Part shown: positions 51,134 to 60,512 of the stretch, in pieces
Layout: each line of letters starts with the position of its first letter
Position numbering within the stretch: the stretch's first letter is position 1
Source of the DNA: Bacillus multifaciens
GTDB taxonomy: Bacteria > Bacillota > Bacilli > Bacillales > Bacillaceae_G
NCBI RefSeq assembly: GCF_030756675.1
Contig: NZ_JAVBXD010000013.1
Location: 1-64,000 of the forward strand
Length of the DNA stretch: 64,000 nucleotides
Reading direction: 5' to 3'
Notes under the pieces: generated by a model
What the model saw: only the letters and a program-made list of their open reading frames with translations
Databases searched by the model: none
What the model was told of the DNA's origin: nothing
Program-made: the position numbers and the translations under genes

Positions 51134-51977
51134 AGAAATTTTGCTAAAACGTATTTTTACCATTACGCTATGTATGACTTTTGCCTTTTTACTATTTTAT
51201 GGAGTGGCCATTCATTATGCCGTCAGTGAAATCCTTCCAGGAGAATCTAGTGGTATTTCGGCAGCACAAGATTTTATGAGCAAAACTTTTATTTCTACAC
51301 AACTTCTAGGGGTTGGGTTATACTTTTCTTCGTTTATTACTGCACTGTTAGCTATTTTAAGTAGTGTTGGAAGTATTGCTAATGAAATTGAAAGTCATCA
51401 AATTGATACATGGTTAACGAGACCGATTTCACGCTTTTCCTTTTTAATGGGGAAATGGATCGGCTTATGCTTGTTACTGATTGCGTACGCGGCCTTCCTG
51501 TTTATAAGTATCGTGATTATTCATCAAACAATGGGAGGTAGTACGTTCCATTTAGATTTCACAGCCGCGCAGATTATAAAAGCATTGGCTCTTTTCTTAC
51601 TCCAGCCTGTTATTTTAATTAGTATCGCAATATTACTAAGCACGCGTATGGCAACATTAAATGCTGGCATTGTGTTAATTATTTTATACGGAACTGGATT
51701 TATTGGCGGATTTGTTGAACAAATCGGTACATTGGCACAAAAAACAGCACTTGTGAACATGGGCATAATCGCAAGCCTTTTATTCCCAATTGATACAATG
51801 TATCGTAAAATGACAATCTACTTATTCGATTCATCAGACAATCCTTTATCAATCGCCTCACAAGGAGTGTTCGGGAGTGTTTCAACACCGAGTAACATGA
51901 TGGTTGTTTATGCTGTTTTATATGTGTTAGCAGCTATTTTTATAGCGATTCGTACATTTAAATCACGTGATTTATAG
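51105..51977 (+). CDS. ABC-2 type transporter permease
   Basis: 290 residues with six membrane helices (FTITLCMTFAFLLFYGVAIH, LGVGLYFSSFITALLAILSS, WIGLCLLLIAYAAFLFISIV and others). Overlaps the ATPase gene by 29 bp, which ensures paired synthesis. Start ATG 51105 follows GAGGGGAC. The external loop after helix 1 (SEILPGESSGISAAQDFM) is short, so it is not a BceB type. The substrate is unknown. Confidence 0.87.
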   Translation: MWTIAKLSFKEILLKRIFTITLCMTFAFLLFYGVAIHYAVSEILPGESSGISAAQDFMSKTFISTQLLGVGLYFSSFITALLAILSSVGSIANEIESHQIDTWLTRPISRFSFLMGKWIGLCLLLIAYAAFLFISIVIIHQTMGGSTFHLDFTAAQIIKALALFLLQPVILISIAILLSTRMATLNAGIVLIILYGTGFIGGFVEQIGTLAQKTALVNMGIIASLLFPIDTMYRKMTIYLFDSSDNPLSIASQGVFGSVSTPSNMMVVYAVLYVLAAIFIAIRTFKSRDL

Positions 51978-52061
51978 GAGGATGAAACTTTAGTGTATTT
52001 TCCCAATCCTGTAAAGTGTGAGAAATAACCATTTCGATTTTGAGATTAGTATAAGCTTTAT

Positions 52062-52105
52062 CCGACTATTTGCAGGAGATGAAAAAATACTGACGGAAGA
52101 CTCAC
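52062..52105 (+). repeat. Family B mini-element, 44 bp
   Basis: CCGACTATTTGCAGGAGATG, then AAAAAATACTGACGGAAGAC and TCAC, flanked by TTTAT at 52057-52061 and 52106-52110. Same length and ends as the mini-element at 28710, opposite orientation. Confidence 0.7.
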
Positions 52106-52120
52106 TTTATATATTATAGT

Positions 52121-52153
52121 TAAAGCTCCTTCAATTGTAGAGAAGGAGCTTTA
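52121..52153 (+). terminator. Intrinsic terminator-like hairpin
   Basis: TAAAGCTCCTTC pairs perfectly with GAAGGAGCTTTA around AATTGTAGA. It could end the ECF/ABC operon transcript. Confidence 0.7.
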
Positions 52154-52216
52154 ATTATGAGTTTAAGGATAATATTTACTATGATATAATTCCAATAAAT
52201 GGAGATAAGGAATGTT

Positions 52217-52378
52217 ATGGAATTTATTGAATCAATAGACCCTTTTCTGATGCAGTTGTTCATTGTTCCGCTTATAGTAATTGGATTAGGGCTTTTAGTA
52301 TCTATTCTTGAAAGGTATTTGTTGCAACCCTTTGGAAACGTTCCATCCAAGTTTTCAAGCGATTATGAAAGTTATTAA
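52217..52378 (+). CDS. Small membrane protein
   Basis: 53 residues starting at ATG 52217 with GGAGATAAGG about 8 nt upstream. One or two hydrophobic stretches (FLMQLFIVPLIVIGLGLLVS) and an end YLLQPFGNVPSKFSSDYESY. Not recognised. A degenerate copy of repeat A follows within 20 bp. Confidence 0.5.
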   Translation: MEFIESIDPFLMQLFIVPLIVIGLGLLVSILERYLLQPFGNVPSKFSSDYESY

Positions 52379-52394
52379 TGTGTTGAACGTGGTA

Positions 52395-52515
52395 GATTCC
52401 TTTCTTGACACGCTGTTTTTGTCGTTCATTGACCGTTTCTATGCGTGGCCAGATGCTCTCGCCTGCCTAAAAAAAGAGGGTTTTTATATCGATTTTTTAA
52501 TTTGTATTTATATAG
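52395..52515 (+). repeat. Dispersed repeat family A, degenerate copy 6
   Basis: Only the second half is well kept: ATTGACCGTTTCTATGCGTG, GCCAGATGCTCTCGCCTGCC, then AGAGGGTTTTTATATCGATT and TTTTAATTTGTATTTATATA. Confidence 0.65.
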
Positions 52516-52628
52516 TTTATATTTCATTATCTGAATTTCACCAACTATTAATCAGTTGCCTTCTTATTTAAAAACGACTACAATTTTATTGTTATATAAG
52601 AACGAAAAAAAAGAATCGGAGGGGAACT

Positions 52629-53822
52629 ATGCCAAGGAAAGTATGGCTATTAGTAGCCGGGATGATTATTAATGTCACGGGTGCTTCTTTTTTATGGCCT
52701 TTTAATACAATTTACTTACATGATCATTTAGGAAAGTCATTATCTGTGGCTGGAATGGTATTAATGATTAACTCGTTAACCGGAGTAATTGGTAATTTAC
52801 TCGGCGGTGTTTTATTTGATAAGTGGGGCGGATATAAGTCGATTTTAGTTGGAATTGTGATTACATTATTAGCGATTTTAGGTCTTGTATTTTTCCATGG
52901 CTGGCCATTTTATATTATTTGGCTTGCGTTAATTGGATTTGGTTCTGGAATGGTCTTCCCGGCGATGTATGCGATGGTCGGAACGGTTTGGCCAGAAGGC
53001 GGCCGAAGAGCATTTAATGCGATGTACGTTGGACAAAATGTTGGGATCGCTGTTGGAACGGCGTGCGGTGGTTTAGTTGCCTCTTATCGCTTCGATTACA
53101 TTTTCTTAGCGAACTTTATTTTATACTTTATTTTCTTCTTAATTGCTTTTATTGGATTCCGAGGTATGGAAGATAAGAAAGAAAAACGTGTAGCGGTAAA
53201 AGAAAAGACGAAAAACGGTTGGTCACTTACACCAGGATTCAAGGCGCTTCTTATTGTGTGTGTTGCATATGCTTTATGCTGGGTTACGTATGTACAGTGG
53301 CAAGGGGCGATTGCGACGCATATGCAGGAGCTGAATATTAGTCTTCGCCATTATAGTTTATTATGGACGATCAACGGGGCGATGATTGTTTGTGCACAGC
53401 CGTTAATCAGTATGATTATTCGCGCGATGAAACGTTCTTTAAAACAACAAATTATGATCGGAATTGGTATTTTCGCAGTGTCGTTTATCGTGTTAAGTCA
53501 AGCGCAGCAATTTACAATGTTCCTTGTCGCGATGGTGACATTAACAATTGGTGAATTATTTGTTTGGCCAGCTGTGCCAACGATTGCGAATATCCTTGCA
53601 CCAAAAGATAAGCTTGGCTTTTATCAAGGTGTTGTAAATAGTGCAGCGACTGTTGGAAAAATGTTTGGACCGGTTGTTGGCGGAGCAATTGTTGATTTAT
53701 ATAATATGGAAGTATTATTTATCGCGATCATGGTCATGCTTGTAATAGCAATTATCGCAACGAGTATGTATGATAAGAAAGTACGTGTTGAAGAAACAGT
53801 AGACGAAAAAATTGCAGTTTAG
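52629..53822 (+). CDS. Major facilitator superfamily transporter
   Basis: 397 residues with twelve predicted membrane helices in two halves linked by a charged loop (GMEDKKEKRVAVKEKTKNG, about 180-198). MFS motif A is visible between helices 2 and 3 (GGVLFDKWGGYKS). Similar to YfmO/MdtG-like drug exporters by general pattern, but the substrate is open. AGGGGAAC (about 52620-52625) serves ATG 52629. No terminator is seen before the T-box leader. Confidence 0.85.
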   Translation: MPRKVWLLVAGMIINVTGASFLWPFNTIYLHDHLGKSLSVAGMVLMINSLTGVIGNLLGGVLFDKWGGYKSILVGIVITLLAILGLVFFHGWPFYIIWLALIGFGSGMVFPAMYAMVGTVWPEGGRRAFNAMYVGQNVGIAVGTACGGLVASYRFDYIFLANFILYFIFFLIAFIGFRGMEDKKEKRVAVKEKTKNGWSLTPGFKALLIVCVAYALCWVTYVQWQGAIATHMQELNISLRHYSLLWTINGAMIVCAQPLISMIIRAMKRSLKQQIMIGIGIFAVSFIVLSQAQQFTMFLVAMVTLTIGELFVWPAVPTIANILAPKDKLGFYQGVVNSAATVGKMFGPVVGGAIVDLYNMEVLFIAIMVMLVIAIIATSMYDKKVRVEETVDEKIAV

Positions 53823-53874
53823 TTTGACGGAACATGTAACTTGTTTTAGAATATATTTTAAATAACTCATATGT

Positions 53875-54180
53875 AATAACAGTGAGAAGGAGTAGTAGTA
53901 ATAGAAACTGGTTTAGAGAATTGACGGTCGGTGCAAGTCAATCCACGTTTCGTTATGAACTCGCCTTTGAGTTGCAGTTGTGAAACAAAGTAGCAATTGC
54001 CGTCCATCCACGTTACGGATCTAAGCGAATGTATATTAGTGCTTGTTCAAAAAGGAGGATAAAGAAATCGGATAGCGATCTTTACCGGACGTTTTGAACA
54101 TCCTTTATTACATTAATTTAGGGTGGTACCGCGGGAATCTATAACCTCTCGTCCCTTTTCTGGGATGAGGGGTTTTTTGT
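53875..54180 (+). promoter_or_regulatory. T-box leader of leuS (Leu specific)
   Basis: Contains the T-box AGGGTGGTACCGCG at 54120-54133 and the terminator AACCTCTCGTCCC/GGGATGAGGGGTT with T run at 54143-54178. The specifier loop has GAACTCGCC (53958-53966), giving CTC, a leucine codon, which fits the leuS gene downstream. Uncharged tRNA-Leu would stabilise the antiterminator and switch the synthetase on. Confidence 0.93.
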
Positions 54181-54225
54181 ATTTTTGGCGGTGAAAATAT
54201 ATAGAATTTGAATGGAGGGTATTTC

Positions 54226-56634
54226 ATGAGCTTCAATCATCAAGAAATTGAAAAGAAGTGGCAAGCGTATTGGGAAGAAAATAAAACATTCCGTACGCCA
54301 GATGAAACAGAAAAACCAAAATTTTACGCACTAGATATGTTCCCATATCCATCAGGTGCAGGGCTGCACGTAGGACATCCAGAAGGATATACAGCAACGG
54401 ACATTTTATCTCGTATGAAACGTATGCAAGGCTATAACGTTCTTCATCCGATGGGATGGGATGCATTCGGTCTTCCAGCTGAGCAATATGCACTTGATAC
54501 TGGAAACAGCCCAGCTGAATTTACAGAGAAAAACATTAACACGTTCCGTAACCAAATTAAAGCATTAGGCTTCTCTTATGATTGGGACCGTGAAGTAAAT
54601 ACAACAGATCCAAACTACTACAAGTGGACGCAATGGATCTTCTTACAGCTATTTGAAAAAGGATTAGCTTACGTAGATGAAATCCCTGTAAACTGGTGCC
54701 CAGCACTTGGTACAGTACTTGCGAACGAAGAAGTAATCGATGGCGTGAGTGAGCGCGGCGGACATCCTGTTGAACGTCGTCCGATGAAACAATGGATGCT
54801 GAAAATCACTGCATATGCAGATCGTCTTCTAGAAGACTTAGATGAACTTGACTGGCCAGAGAGCCTAAAAGATATGCAGCGCAACTGGATTGGCCGTTCT
54901 GAAGGTGCTGAGGTTCACTTCAAAATTGACGGTACAGATGAGAAATTTACTGTATTTACAACGCGTCCAGATACATTATTCGGTGCAACGTACTGTGTAC
55001 TTGCTCCAGAACACGCGCTTGTTGCAGAAATTACAACAGCAGAGCAAAAAGAAGCAGTGGAAGCGTACATTGATTCTGTAAAAGCGAAAAGTGATTTAGA
55101 GCGTACAGAACTTGCGAAAGAAAAAACCGGTGTATTCACTGGTGCTTATGCAGTTAACCCAGTAAACGGTGAGAAATTACCAATCTGGATCGCTGACTAT
55201 GTACTTGCTACTTACGGAACAGGTGCTGTAATGGCAGTTCCAGCTCATGATGAGCGCGATTACGAATTTGCAAAAACATTTGCCCTTCCTATGAAAGAAG
55301 TTGTAAAAGGCGGAGACATCACAAAAGAAGCACATACGGATGATGGCGAACACGTAAACTCTGCATTTCTAGATGGTTTAAATAAAGAAGAAGCAATTGT
55401 AAAAATGATTGAGTGGCTTGAAGTAACAAGTGCAGGAAATCAAAAAGTAACATACCGTCTTCGTGACTGGTTATTCAGCCGTCAACGTTACTGGGGAGAG
55501 CCAATCCCAGTTATCCATTGGGAAGATGGCACAATGACAGCTGTGAAAGAAGAAGAATTACCATTAGTTCTTCCAAAAACAGAGAACATTCGTCCATCTG
55601 GTACAGGAGAATCTCCACTTGCAAACATCGAAGAGTGGGTAAATGTTGTCGATCCTGAGACTGGTAAAAAAGGTCGTCGTGAAACAAACACAATGCCGCA
55701 ATGGGCAGGTAGCTGCTGGTATTACCTACGTTACATGGATCCAAACAACAGCGAAGCACTTGTAGATCCTGAAAAAGTAAAACAATGGCTTCCAGTTGAT
55801 ATTTATATCGGTGGTGCAGAGCATGCAGTACTTCACTTACTATATGCACGCTTCTGGCATAAAGTATTATATGATATCGGTGTGGTTCCAACGAAAGAGC
55901 CATTCCAACAACTATTTAACCAAGGTATGATTTTAGGAGAAAACAACGAGAAAATGAGTAAATCAAAAGGTAACGTTGTAAATCCTGATGATATCGTAGC
56001 AAGTCATGGTGCAGATACACTTCGTCTATACGAAATGTTCATGGGGCCATTAGATGCTTCGATTGCTTGGTCTGAAAATGGCCTTGACGGAGCACGTCGT
56101 TTCTTAGATCGTGTATGGCGTCTATTTGTTCAAGACAATGGTGAACTAAGTGAGAAAATTACAGATGCACCAAACAAAAATCTTGAAAAAGTATATCACC
56201 AAACAGTGAAGAAAGTAACGGAAGATTATGCAGAGCTGCGCTTTAACACGGCAATTTCTCAAATGATGATGTTTATTAACGATGCATATAAAGCAGAAAC
56301 ACTTCCGAAAGAATATGTAGAAGGTTTCGTGAAAATGATTGCACCAGTTGCACCGCACGTTGCGGAAGAACTTTGGAGCAAGCTTGGATATAGCGAAACA
56401 ATTTCATATGCAAGCTGGCCAACATTTGATGAGTCTAAACTTGTAGAAGACGAAGTGGAAATCGTTGTTCAAGTCATGGGTAAAGTACGTGCGAAGTTAA
56501 CAATGAAAAAAGACGCATCAAAAGAAGAAATGGAACAACTTGCACTTGAAGCAATTAAAGAACAAATTAAAGGGAAAACAGTTCGTAAAGTAATTGTTGT
56601 TCCTGGAAAACTTGTAAATATCGTAGCGAACTAA
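54226..56634 (+). CDS. leuS: Leucyl-tRNA synthetase
   Basis: 802 residues, class Ia synthetase. HIGH motif seen as [10 protein letters not shown] (about 41-50), [10 protein letters not shown] near residue 576, the CP1 editing domain between ([26 protein letters not shown]) and a C-terminal anticodon-binding part. ATG 54226 has GGAGGG 6 nt upstream; an ATG at 54208 in frame lacks an RBS. Expression is controlled by the T-box leader. Confidence 0.98.
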   Translation: MSFNHQEIEKKWQAYWEENKTFRTPDETEKPKFYALDMFPYPSGAGLHVGHPEGYTATDILSRMKRMQGYNVLHPMGWDAFGLPAEQYALDTGNSPAEFTEKNINTFRNQIKALGFSYDWDREVNTTDPNYYKWTQWIFLQLFEKGLAYVDEIPVNWCPALGTVLANEEVIDGVSERGGHPVERRPMKQWMLKITAYADRLLEDLDELDWPESLKDMQRNWIGRSEGAEVHFKIDGTDEKFTVFTTRPDTLFGATYCVLAPEHALVAEITTAEQKEAVEAYIDSVKAKSDLERTELAKEKTGVFTGAYAVNPVNGEKLPIWIADYVLATYGTGAVMAVPAHDERDYEFAKTFALPMKEVVKGGDITKEAHTDDGEHVNSAFLDGLNKEEAIVKMIEWLEVTSAGNQKVTYRLRDWLFSRQRYWGEPIPVIHWEDGTMTAVKEEELPLVLPKTENIRPSGTGESPLANIEEWVNVVDPETGKKGRRETNTMPQWAGSCWYYLRYMDPNNSEALVDPEKVKQWLPVDIYIGGAEHAVLHLLYARFWHKVLYDIGVVPTKEPFQQLFNQGMILGENNEKMSKSKGNVVNPDDIVASHGADTLRLYEMFMGPLDASIAWSENGLDGARRFLDRVWRLFVQDNGELSEKITDAPNKNLEKVYHQTVKKVTEDYAELRFNTAISQMMMFINDAYKAETLPKEYVEGFVKMIAPVAPHVAEELWSKLGYSETISYASWPTFDESKLVEDEVEIVVQVMGKVRAKLTMKKDASKEEMEQLALEAIKEQIKGKTVRKVIVVPGKLVNIVAN

Positions 56635-56635
56635 T

Positions 56636-56668
56636 GAAAAAGGGCACCTATTTTTAGGTGCTCTTTTT
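56636..56668 (+). terminator. Terminator of leuS
   Basis: AGGGCACCTA pairs with TAGGTGCTCT around TTTT, followed by TTTT. Confidence 0.85.
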
Positions 56669-56778
56669 ATGTTTTAAACGGGATGAAAGAGTTGAATTTT
56701 AGCATAGACAAACACCTATTTTTCTTTTTGCAATATGATAACATCGACACGTTAAATTCGGAGGAAGAGGTGAACGGA

Positions 56779-57015
56779 ATGAATTATAGTGAACAACGAC
56801 AAATGCCAAGTCCATATGGTATGGGCGGATTTCCGCAGGCGCAAGTAGGACATCATCCACATGGAGGCTATCCTTATGGCTATCATCATGTGGGGTATCA
56901 TCCATATCATCATCATTATCCATATCATCACCATGGCTATCAACATGTTATTTATCATCCGCATCATCATCATCACCATGGCCATCATTATGGCATGCCG
57001 TATCAAGGCCAATAA
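56779..57015 (+). CDS. His/Tyr/Gly-rich small protein
   Basis: 78 residues, about 35% His with Tyr, Pro and Gly (HHPHGGYPYGYHHVGYHPYH and similar). GGAGGAAGAGGTG lies about 6 nt before ATG 56779; the frame upstream is open, but without RBS. Composition suits a spore coat or metal-binding surface protein; no family is recognised. A terminator follows. Confidence 0.65.
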   Translation: MNYSEQRQMPSPYGMGGFPQAQVGHHPHGGYPYGYHHVGYHPYHHHYPYHHHGYQHVIYHPHHHHHHGHHYGMPYQGQ

Positions 57016-57037
57016 AATGTAAAATTTATCAACTATG

Positions 57038-57068
57038 TAAAATCTCCTTCTATGCAAGGAGATTTTTT
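57038..57068 (+). terminator. Intrinsic terminator
   Basis: AAATCTCCTT pairs with AAGGAGATTT, followed by TTT. Confidence 0.75.
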
Positions 57069-57103
57069 ATTTGGGAATGATAAAAAAGAAGGGGGTGTTA
57101 CAT

Positions 57104-57214
57104 ATGGGTAAAGGAAGAAGCAATAACGCTGTAAAAAGACAGCCAAACTTTGATGATTCATCTAATTTCTCTAAAGGGAAACAAAGTCAAACGACAGCAC
57201 CGAAGAAGAAATAA
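57104..57214 (+). CDS. Basic 36-residue protein, possibly a minor spore protein
   Basis: MGKGRSNNAVKRQPNFDDSS, then NFSKGKQSQTTAPKKK. AAGGGGGTG lies 6-7 nt before ATG 57104, so it is likely to be translated. No hydrophobic part or Cys; the Lys/Ser/Asn/Gln composition is like small acid-soluble or other spore core proteins, not assignable to a known family from sequence. A perfect terminator follows 5 bp after the stop. Confidence 0.6.
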   Translation: MGKGRSNNAVKRQPNFDDSSNFSKGKQSQTTAPKKK

Positions 57215-57218
57215 TATA

Positions 57219-57247
57219 GAAGGAGCCATCTGTAGATGGCTCCTTTT
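57219..57247 (+). terminator. Intrinsic terminator
   Basis: AAGGAGCCATC pairs with GATGGCTCCTT, followed by TTC. Confidence 0.75.
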
Positions 57248-57254
57248 CAAAGTA

Positions 57255-57386
57255 TTCATATATCGGCGATTTTTAGCATATATCGACCGTTTTTCATCAT
57301 ATATCGGCGACTTTTAAGATATATCGGCGACTTTTAAGATATATCGGCGCTTCGACACAACATAAAGACCCCTCGACAATAAATGA
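57255..57386 (+). repeat. 20-21 bp periodic array, copy 4 (five units)
   Basis: Units CATATATCGGCGATTTTTAG, CATATATCGACCGTTTTTCA, CATATATCGGCGACTTTTAA (twice) and ATATATCGGCGC, then end motif TTCGACACAACATAAAGACC and CCTCGACAAT. TATCG cores start at 57261, 57281, 57302, 57322 and 57342. The largest and most regular of the four arrays. Confidence 0.9.
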
Positions 57387-57399
57387 CAAGATCTCACCG

Positions 57400-57828
57400 T
57401 TATTTTCCTACTTTTTCAAGTGCTTCTTGACGCTGGCGTTCAATTTCAGCACGAAGTTGTGGTTCTGGTGCTTCCCATCCTTCAGGTTTTAAAATTTTGC
57501 CGTCACCTTCGCGGAAGCGTGGTTTTCCGTCTGGGAATAATTTTGCCATGTTTGCATTGTTTACAATTTCAAATCCTTTATCAGGACGTACACCCATTTC
57601 GGCAAACGTTCCAAATGCAAAGTAAATTAAGTCAATTAGTGCATCATATTGATCTTCTACTGTGTTTGCTTCTAAGAACTCTTCTAGTTCTTCTTGCATG
57701 AAGCTTGCACGAATTTTTGCACGCTCTTCTGTTAATTTTGTTGGTGCATCTGCAACAGGGTGACCGAATATTTCATGCATTTTCGCAACAAGCTCGTAAC
57801 CTTTATCTAAACCTTTTTCGTTTGTCAT
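57400..57828 (-). CDS. MazG-like nucleotide pyrophosphohydrolase family protein
   Basis: 142 residues of the all-alpha NTP-pyrophosphatase fold. The metal-binding motifs EELEEFLEA (about 46-54) and DQYDALIDLIYFAFG (DxxxD, about 59-68) are present. Probably hydrolyses a non-canonical nucleotide triphosphate; the substrate is unknown. The C-terminal part (FREGDGKILKPEGWEAPEPQ) is typical of this Bacillus subgroup. Start ATG 57828 has GAAAGGATG upstream. Confidence 0.8.
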   Translation of the reverse strand: MTNEKGLDKGYELVAKMHEIFGHPVADAPTKLTEERAKIRASFMQEELEEFLEANTVEDQYDALIDLIYFAFGTFAEMGVRPDKGFEIVNNANMAKLFPDGKPRFREGDGKILKPEGWEAPEPQLRAEIERQRQEALEKVGK

Positions 57829-57913
57829 GTTATTTCATCCTTTCTCGTTCTTTTCCGACTGTTATTGTAACATGATTTCGGTTAGGGCTGTGTACATTCT
57901 ACTTTTACAAATG

Positions 57914-58096
57914 CTATTCTTTTTTTTCTGTTAAGGATAGCGCGATATCTATTCCAAACATTCCAATGATAAGTACCGGTACTGTTACAAGGAGATAACG
58001 TGTAAGGGAAGCGTTTTTTAAATATGTATGAGCAAATAAAAAGACAGTACAAAAGAGAATGATATGTAACATAGGCTTTATCAATTTTTTAGACAC
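57914..58096 (-). CDS. Small membrane protein
   Basis: 60 residues with two membrane helices (LHIILFCTVFLFAHTYL and YLLVTVPVLIIGMFGIDIAL) and a charged tail. GAGGTGG lies 7 nt before the start at 58096. Not recognised. Confidence 0.6.
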   Translation of the reverse strand: MSKKLIKPMLHIILFCTVFLFAHTYLKNASLTRYLLVTVPVLIIGMFGIDIALSLTEKKE

Positions 58097-58192
58097 GGTG
58101 CCACCTCATTTATAATTCTTACCTTTTAGTATATGGAATGAAATGTACTATGAAAAGCCATTTTGCGTTTGATCCTCTTTCAAATTAAGAGG

Positions 58193-58322
58193 AGTTTTTA
58201 GGTTCATCACCGTAACATGGGGTTGATTTTTTGAAAATGAATCATTTTTAATACACCACTCGGAGTGGAGTGTGCATCTATCTATATGTCACCCCCGTCT
58301 TTTGGTGATGAACCAGTTTTTA
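58193..58322. mobile_element. 114-bp MITE with 8-bp target duplication (ISL3-like ends)
   Basis: Element 58201-58314. Left end GGTTCATCACCGTAACATGG, right end (reverse strand) GGTTCATCACCAAAAGACGG; the first 11 bases are identical and about 20 of 26 match overall. The element is flanked by perfect AGTTTTTA at 58193-58200 and 58315-58322. It has no coding capacity, so it depends on a transposase elsewhere; an 8-bp duplication fits the ISL3 family. The right copy contains the TAA stop of gerIC. Confidence 0.8.
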
Positions 58323-59426
58323 TTCAATAACTCCTGAATTTGTAATATCAACCTCATATTGTACTTTTACCGGAACATCTTTGTACATTTTTCTCCATTC
58401 TTTTAATTGAAATGGTCTGTAGTGCTCTTTAAATTTGGCACCTAAAGCAAGTGAGTCTGCACCTAGAGATTGAAGTTTTTTAACTAATTTTGCACCATCT
58501 GTATTCAAGTTCTTTACGACATCTTTTCGTATTATTTCTACATTTTTTTTATTTTCTAAGTTCGTATGTTTTGAAATCTCTTGAATACGCGCTGCCATTT
58601 TTACGCGAATAACAAAGGAAGGTTTTCCGTCCTTTACATGTACATGATAAGAAGGGGAAGAACGAATATTGTTAATGATCGTATAGCCTAACTTTGTTTT
58701 AAACTCATGGGAATCCAGTTGGCTTTTCTCGAGCAGCGTTTTGAAAAGAAACATATCTTTTTCTTCTACTTTTCCGACATATTTATCTTGTTTGAAAAGA
58801 GCAATACTTGTAACTTTAATGCTATTCTTTTTTTTCTTTAATATAGGCATATACGTATCTTGTCCGTCACGATAATATCGGAAAGTTTGCATGTATAAAT
58901 TATCGTTTGGTAAGAGACCTGTTTTCATATTATGTTCCAGCATTTTTTTGATGTAAATTGCTACGTTAGAAGCAGTGCTGTATTTGCCCGATAAAAGTTT
59001 CTCACCTTCGTTATTACCGCCTCCTTCTAGGATACCGACATATACTAAGTTTCCGATATTTACATCGCGAATAAGTGTATCGAATGCACTAGAGAGCCCT
59101 TTTTTAGCTAATTTTTCTGTGAAAAGAGTAACGCGTATTTGTCCGCTTGCAAGAGGCTGTCCCGATTCTAAAGAGGTTGTTGTTTTCACTTGTTTAATTG
59201 TATTTCCATACCCTTGAAGTACTTGTACTTTATTTCCTTTTCTTTGAATTGGACACACGTAAGTTACTTTTACTCTTCCACGGTCTGAACCCGCATCTGA
59301 AGCGACATCAAAAACAGCACCTTGAATAAGGCTAATATCGTCAATGATATTTTTTGGGACACATGCGGTTGTAAAAAGTAAACATAAGCTAAAAAGGAAT
59401 ATTACTTGTTTCTTAATGTTTTCCAT
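58320..59426 (-). CDS. gerIC: Spore germination protein GerC-type (GerIC/GerHC-like) lipoprotein
   Basis: 368 residues. A lipoprotein signal with lipobox LLFTTAC (Cys 22) is followed by the Ger(x)C fold in the usual three domains (DISLIQGAVFDVASDAGSDR, then VGKVEEKDMFLF, and the terminal KFKEHYRPFQLKEWRKMYKD). It sits on the outer face of the spore inner membrane and works with GerIA and GerIB as a nutrient receptor. The start overlaps the gerIB stop by 25 bp. A MITE target duplication contains the stop codon. Confidence 0.88.
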   Translation of the reverse strand: MENIKKQVIFLFSLCLLFTTACVPKNIIDDISLIQGAVFDVASDAGSDRGRVKVTYVCPIQRKGNKVQVLQGYGNTIKQVKTTTSLESGQPLASGQIRVTLFTEKLAKKGLSSAFDTLIRDVNIGNLVYVGILEGGGNNEGEKLLSGKYSTASNVAIYIKKMLEHNMKTGLLPNDNLYMQTFRYYRDGQDTYMPILKKKKNSIKVTSIALFKQDKYVGKVEEKDMFLFKTLLEKSQLDSHEFKTKLGYTIINNIRSSPSYHVHVKDGKPSFVIRVKMAARIQEISKHTNLENKKNVEIIRKDVVKNLNTDGAKLVKKLQSLGADSLALGAKFKEHYRPFQLKEWRKMYKDVPVKVQYEVDITNSGVIE

Positions 59427-60496
59427 TTCTTTTTCACCCACATTATAAGAAATAAGATTGGGATGTATACAAACACAATCCAAAAGCTTGCTTTTGATAT
59501 ATAAGAGATAAAATTATTAATGTCATGCCGTTCTGTTAGGAGCTGTGAGATAATGACGGTTATGAATAATAAAGAAAGTAATATGTACTTTTGTTTTACA
59601 TGAAAGACTTCGTGTAATCCTCTTGTTGCAGCCCATAATGGTAAGACAATACTTGCAATGACAATGAGGGCATAGCCAGAAATCGCAATATATTCTAGAC
59701 GCTCAATGAAAGGAAGATGAATGACTTGCGTGATCGATAGCTGTGACCAAATTGTCTTTGACAATTGTTTTTCGCTAAAAAAGGTAAAAGCAAGGATTGT
59801 ACTTAATAAATATAAAAAGTTAGAATATAAAACACCATATTGTGCAAATTTATGAGATTTCTCAGGCGTTTTGATAAATGGATACATCATCAAAATAACT
59901 TCAAAACTAATCAGTGTATAAGTCGATGCTTGAGCTGCTTTTAAAATATCCCCAAAAGAATGATTGAATATAGGAAGTAGGTTTCCGAAATTTCCATATT
60001 TAATGACCACAAGTAGCAGCATGATATATCCGCATGTAGCGACAACAGAAACAACGCAAATACCGGTCATAACTCGAAAGCCGGATGAAATAATGTAATA
60101 ACTAAGTATCGATAAAAAGATTGTTAATTTCCATGTGGCGGCCGTTGGGAACATCCAAACTTGAATAATTTCTACGTACGTGCGCATAACGGAGACACTG
60201 ACAAGAAAGAAATATGCCATAAAGATTAGAGTGCATGCATTGCCTATCCATTTTCCGAATAGATGTTGATGTAATGTAATCAAGTTTCCGTTTACACCTT
60301 CTAATAAACGGTATATCATCCACATAAGAATATGAACGATGATACCCGCAATAATAACCCCGATCCATGCATCGTATCCGGCCGCTTTTGCAATAACACG
60401 TGCAAATCCAAGAACACCAACACCGAATTGCGCGCCATGGACTAAGAAAAAAACAAAAATGGGAGATACTTTATAGTTGATTTTAACTGTACTCAT
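59402..60496 (-). CDS. gerIB: Spore germination permease GerB-type (GerIB/GerHB-like)
   Basis: 364 residues with ten predicted membrane helices, APC-type amino-acid permease fold, the germinant-binding subunit. The start MSTVKINYKVSPIFVFFLVH with GAGGAGCG upstream is typical. QFGVGVLGFARVIAKAAGYD is the conserved first helix region. The gene begins 16 bp after gerIA. In the gerI/gerH operons the receptor responds to inosine and aromatic or other amino acids; this specificity is presumed by locus, not shown by sequence. Confidence 0.88.
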   Translation of the reverse strand: MSTVKINYKVSPIFVFFLVHGAQFGVGVLGFARVIAKAAGYDAWIGVIIAGIIVHILMWMIYRLLEGVNGNLITLHQHLFGKWIGNACTLIFMAYFFLVSVSVMRTYVEIIQVWMFPTAATWKLTIFLSILSYYIISSGFRVMTGICVVSVVATCGYIMLLLVVIKYGNFGNLLPIFNHSFGDILKAAQASTYTLISFEVILMMYPFIKTPEKSHKFAQYGVLYSNFLYLLSTILAFTFFSEKQLSKTIWSQLSITQVIHLPFIERLEYIAISGYALIVIASIVLPLWAATRGLHEVFHVKQKYILLSLLFITVIISQLLTERHDINNFISYISKASFWIVFVYIPILFLIMWVKKKWKTLRNK

Positions 60497-60512
60497 ATGC
60501 GCTCCTCGCTTT

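Noticed and set aside
57255-57386. The periodic TATATCGGCG array as a CRISPR array
   Set aside because: The repeated core is only about 11 bp, the interval is 9-10 bp and itself semi-conserved, and no cas genes are present.
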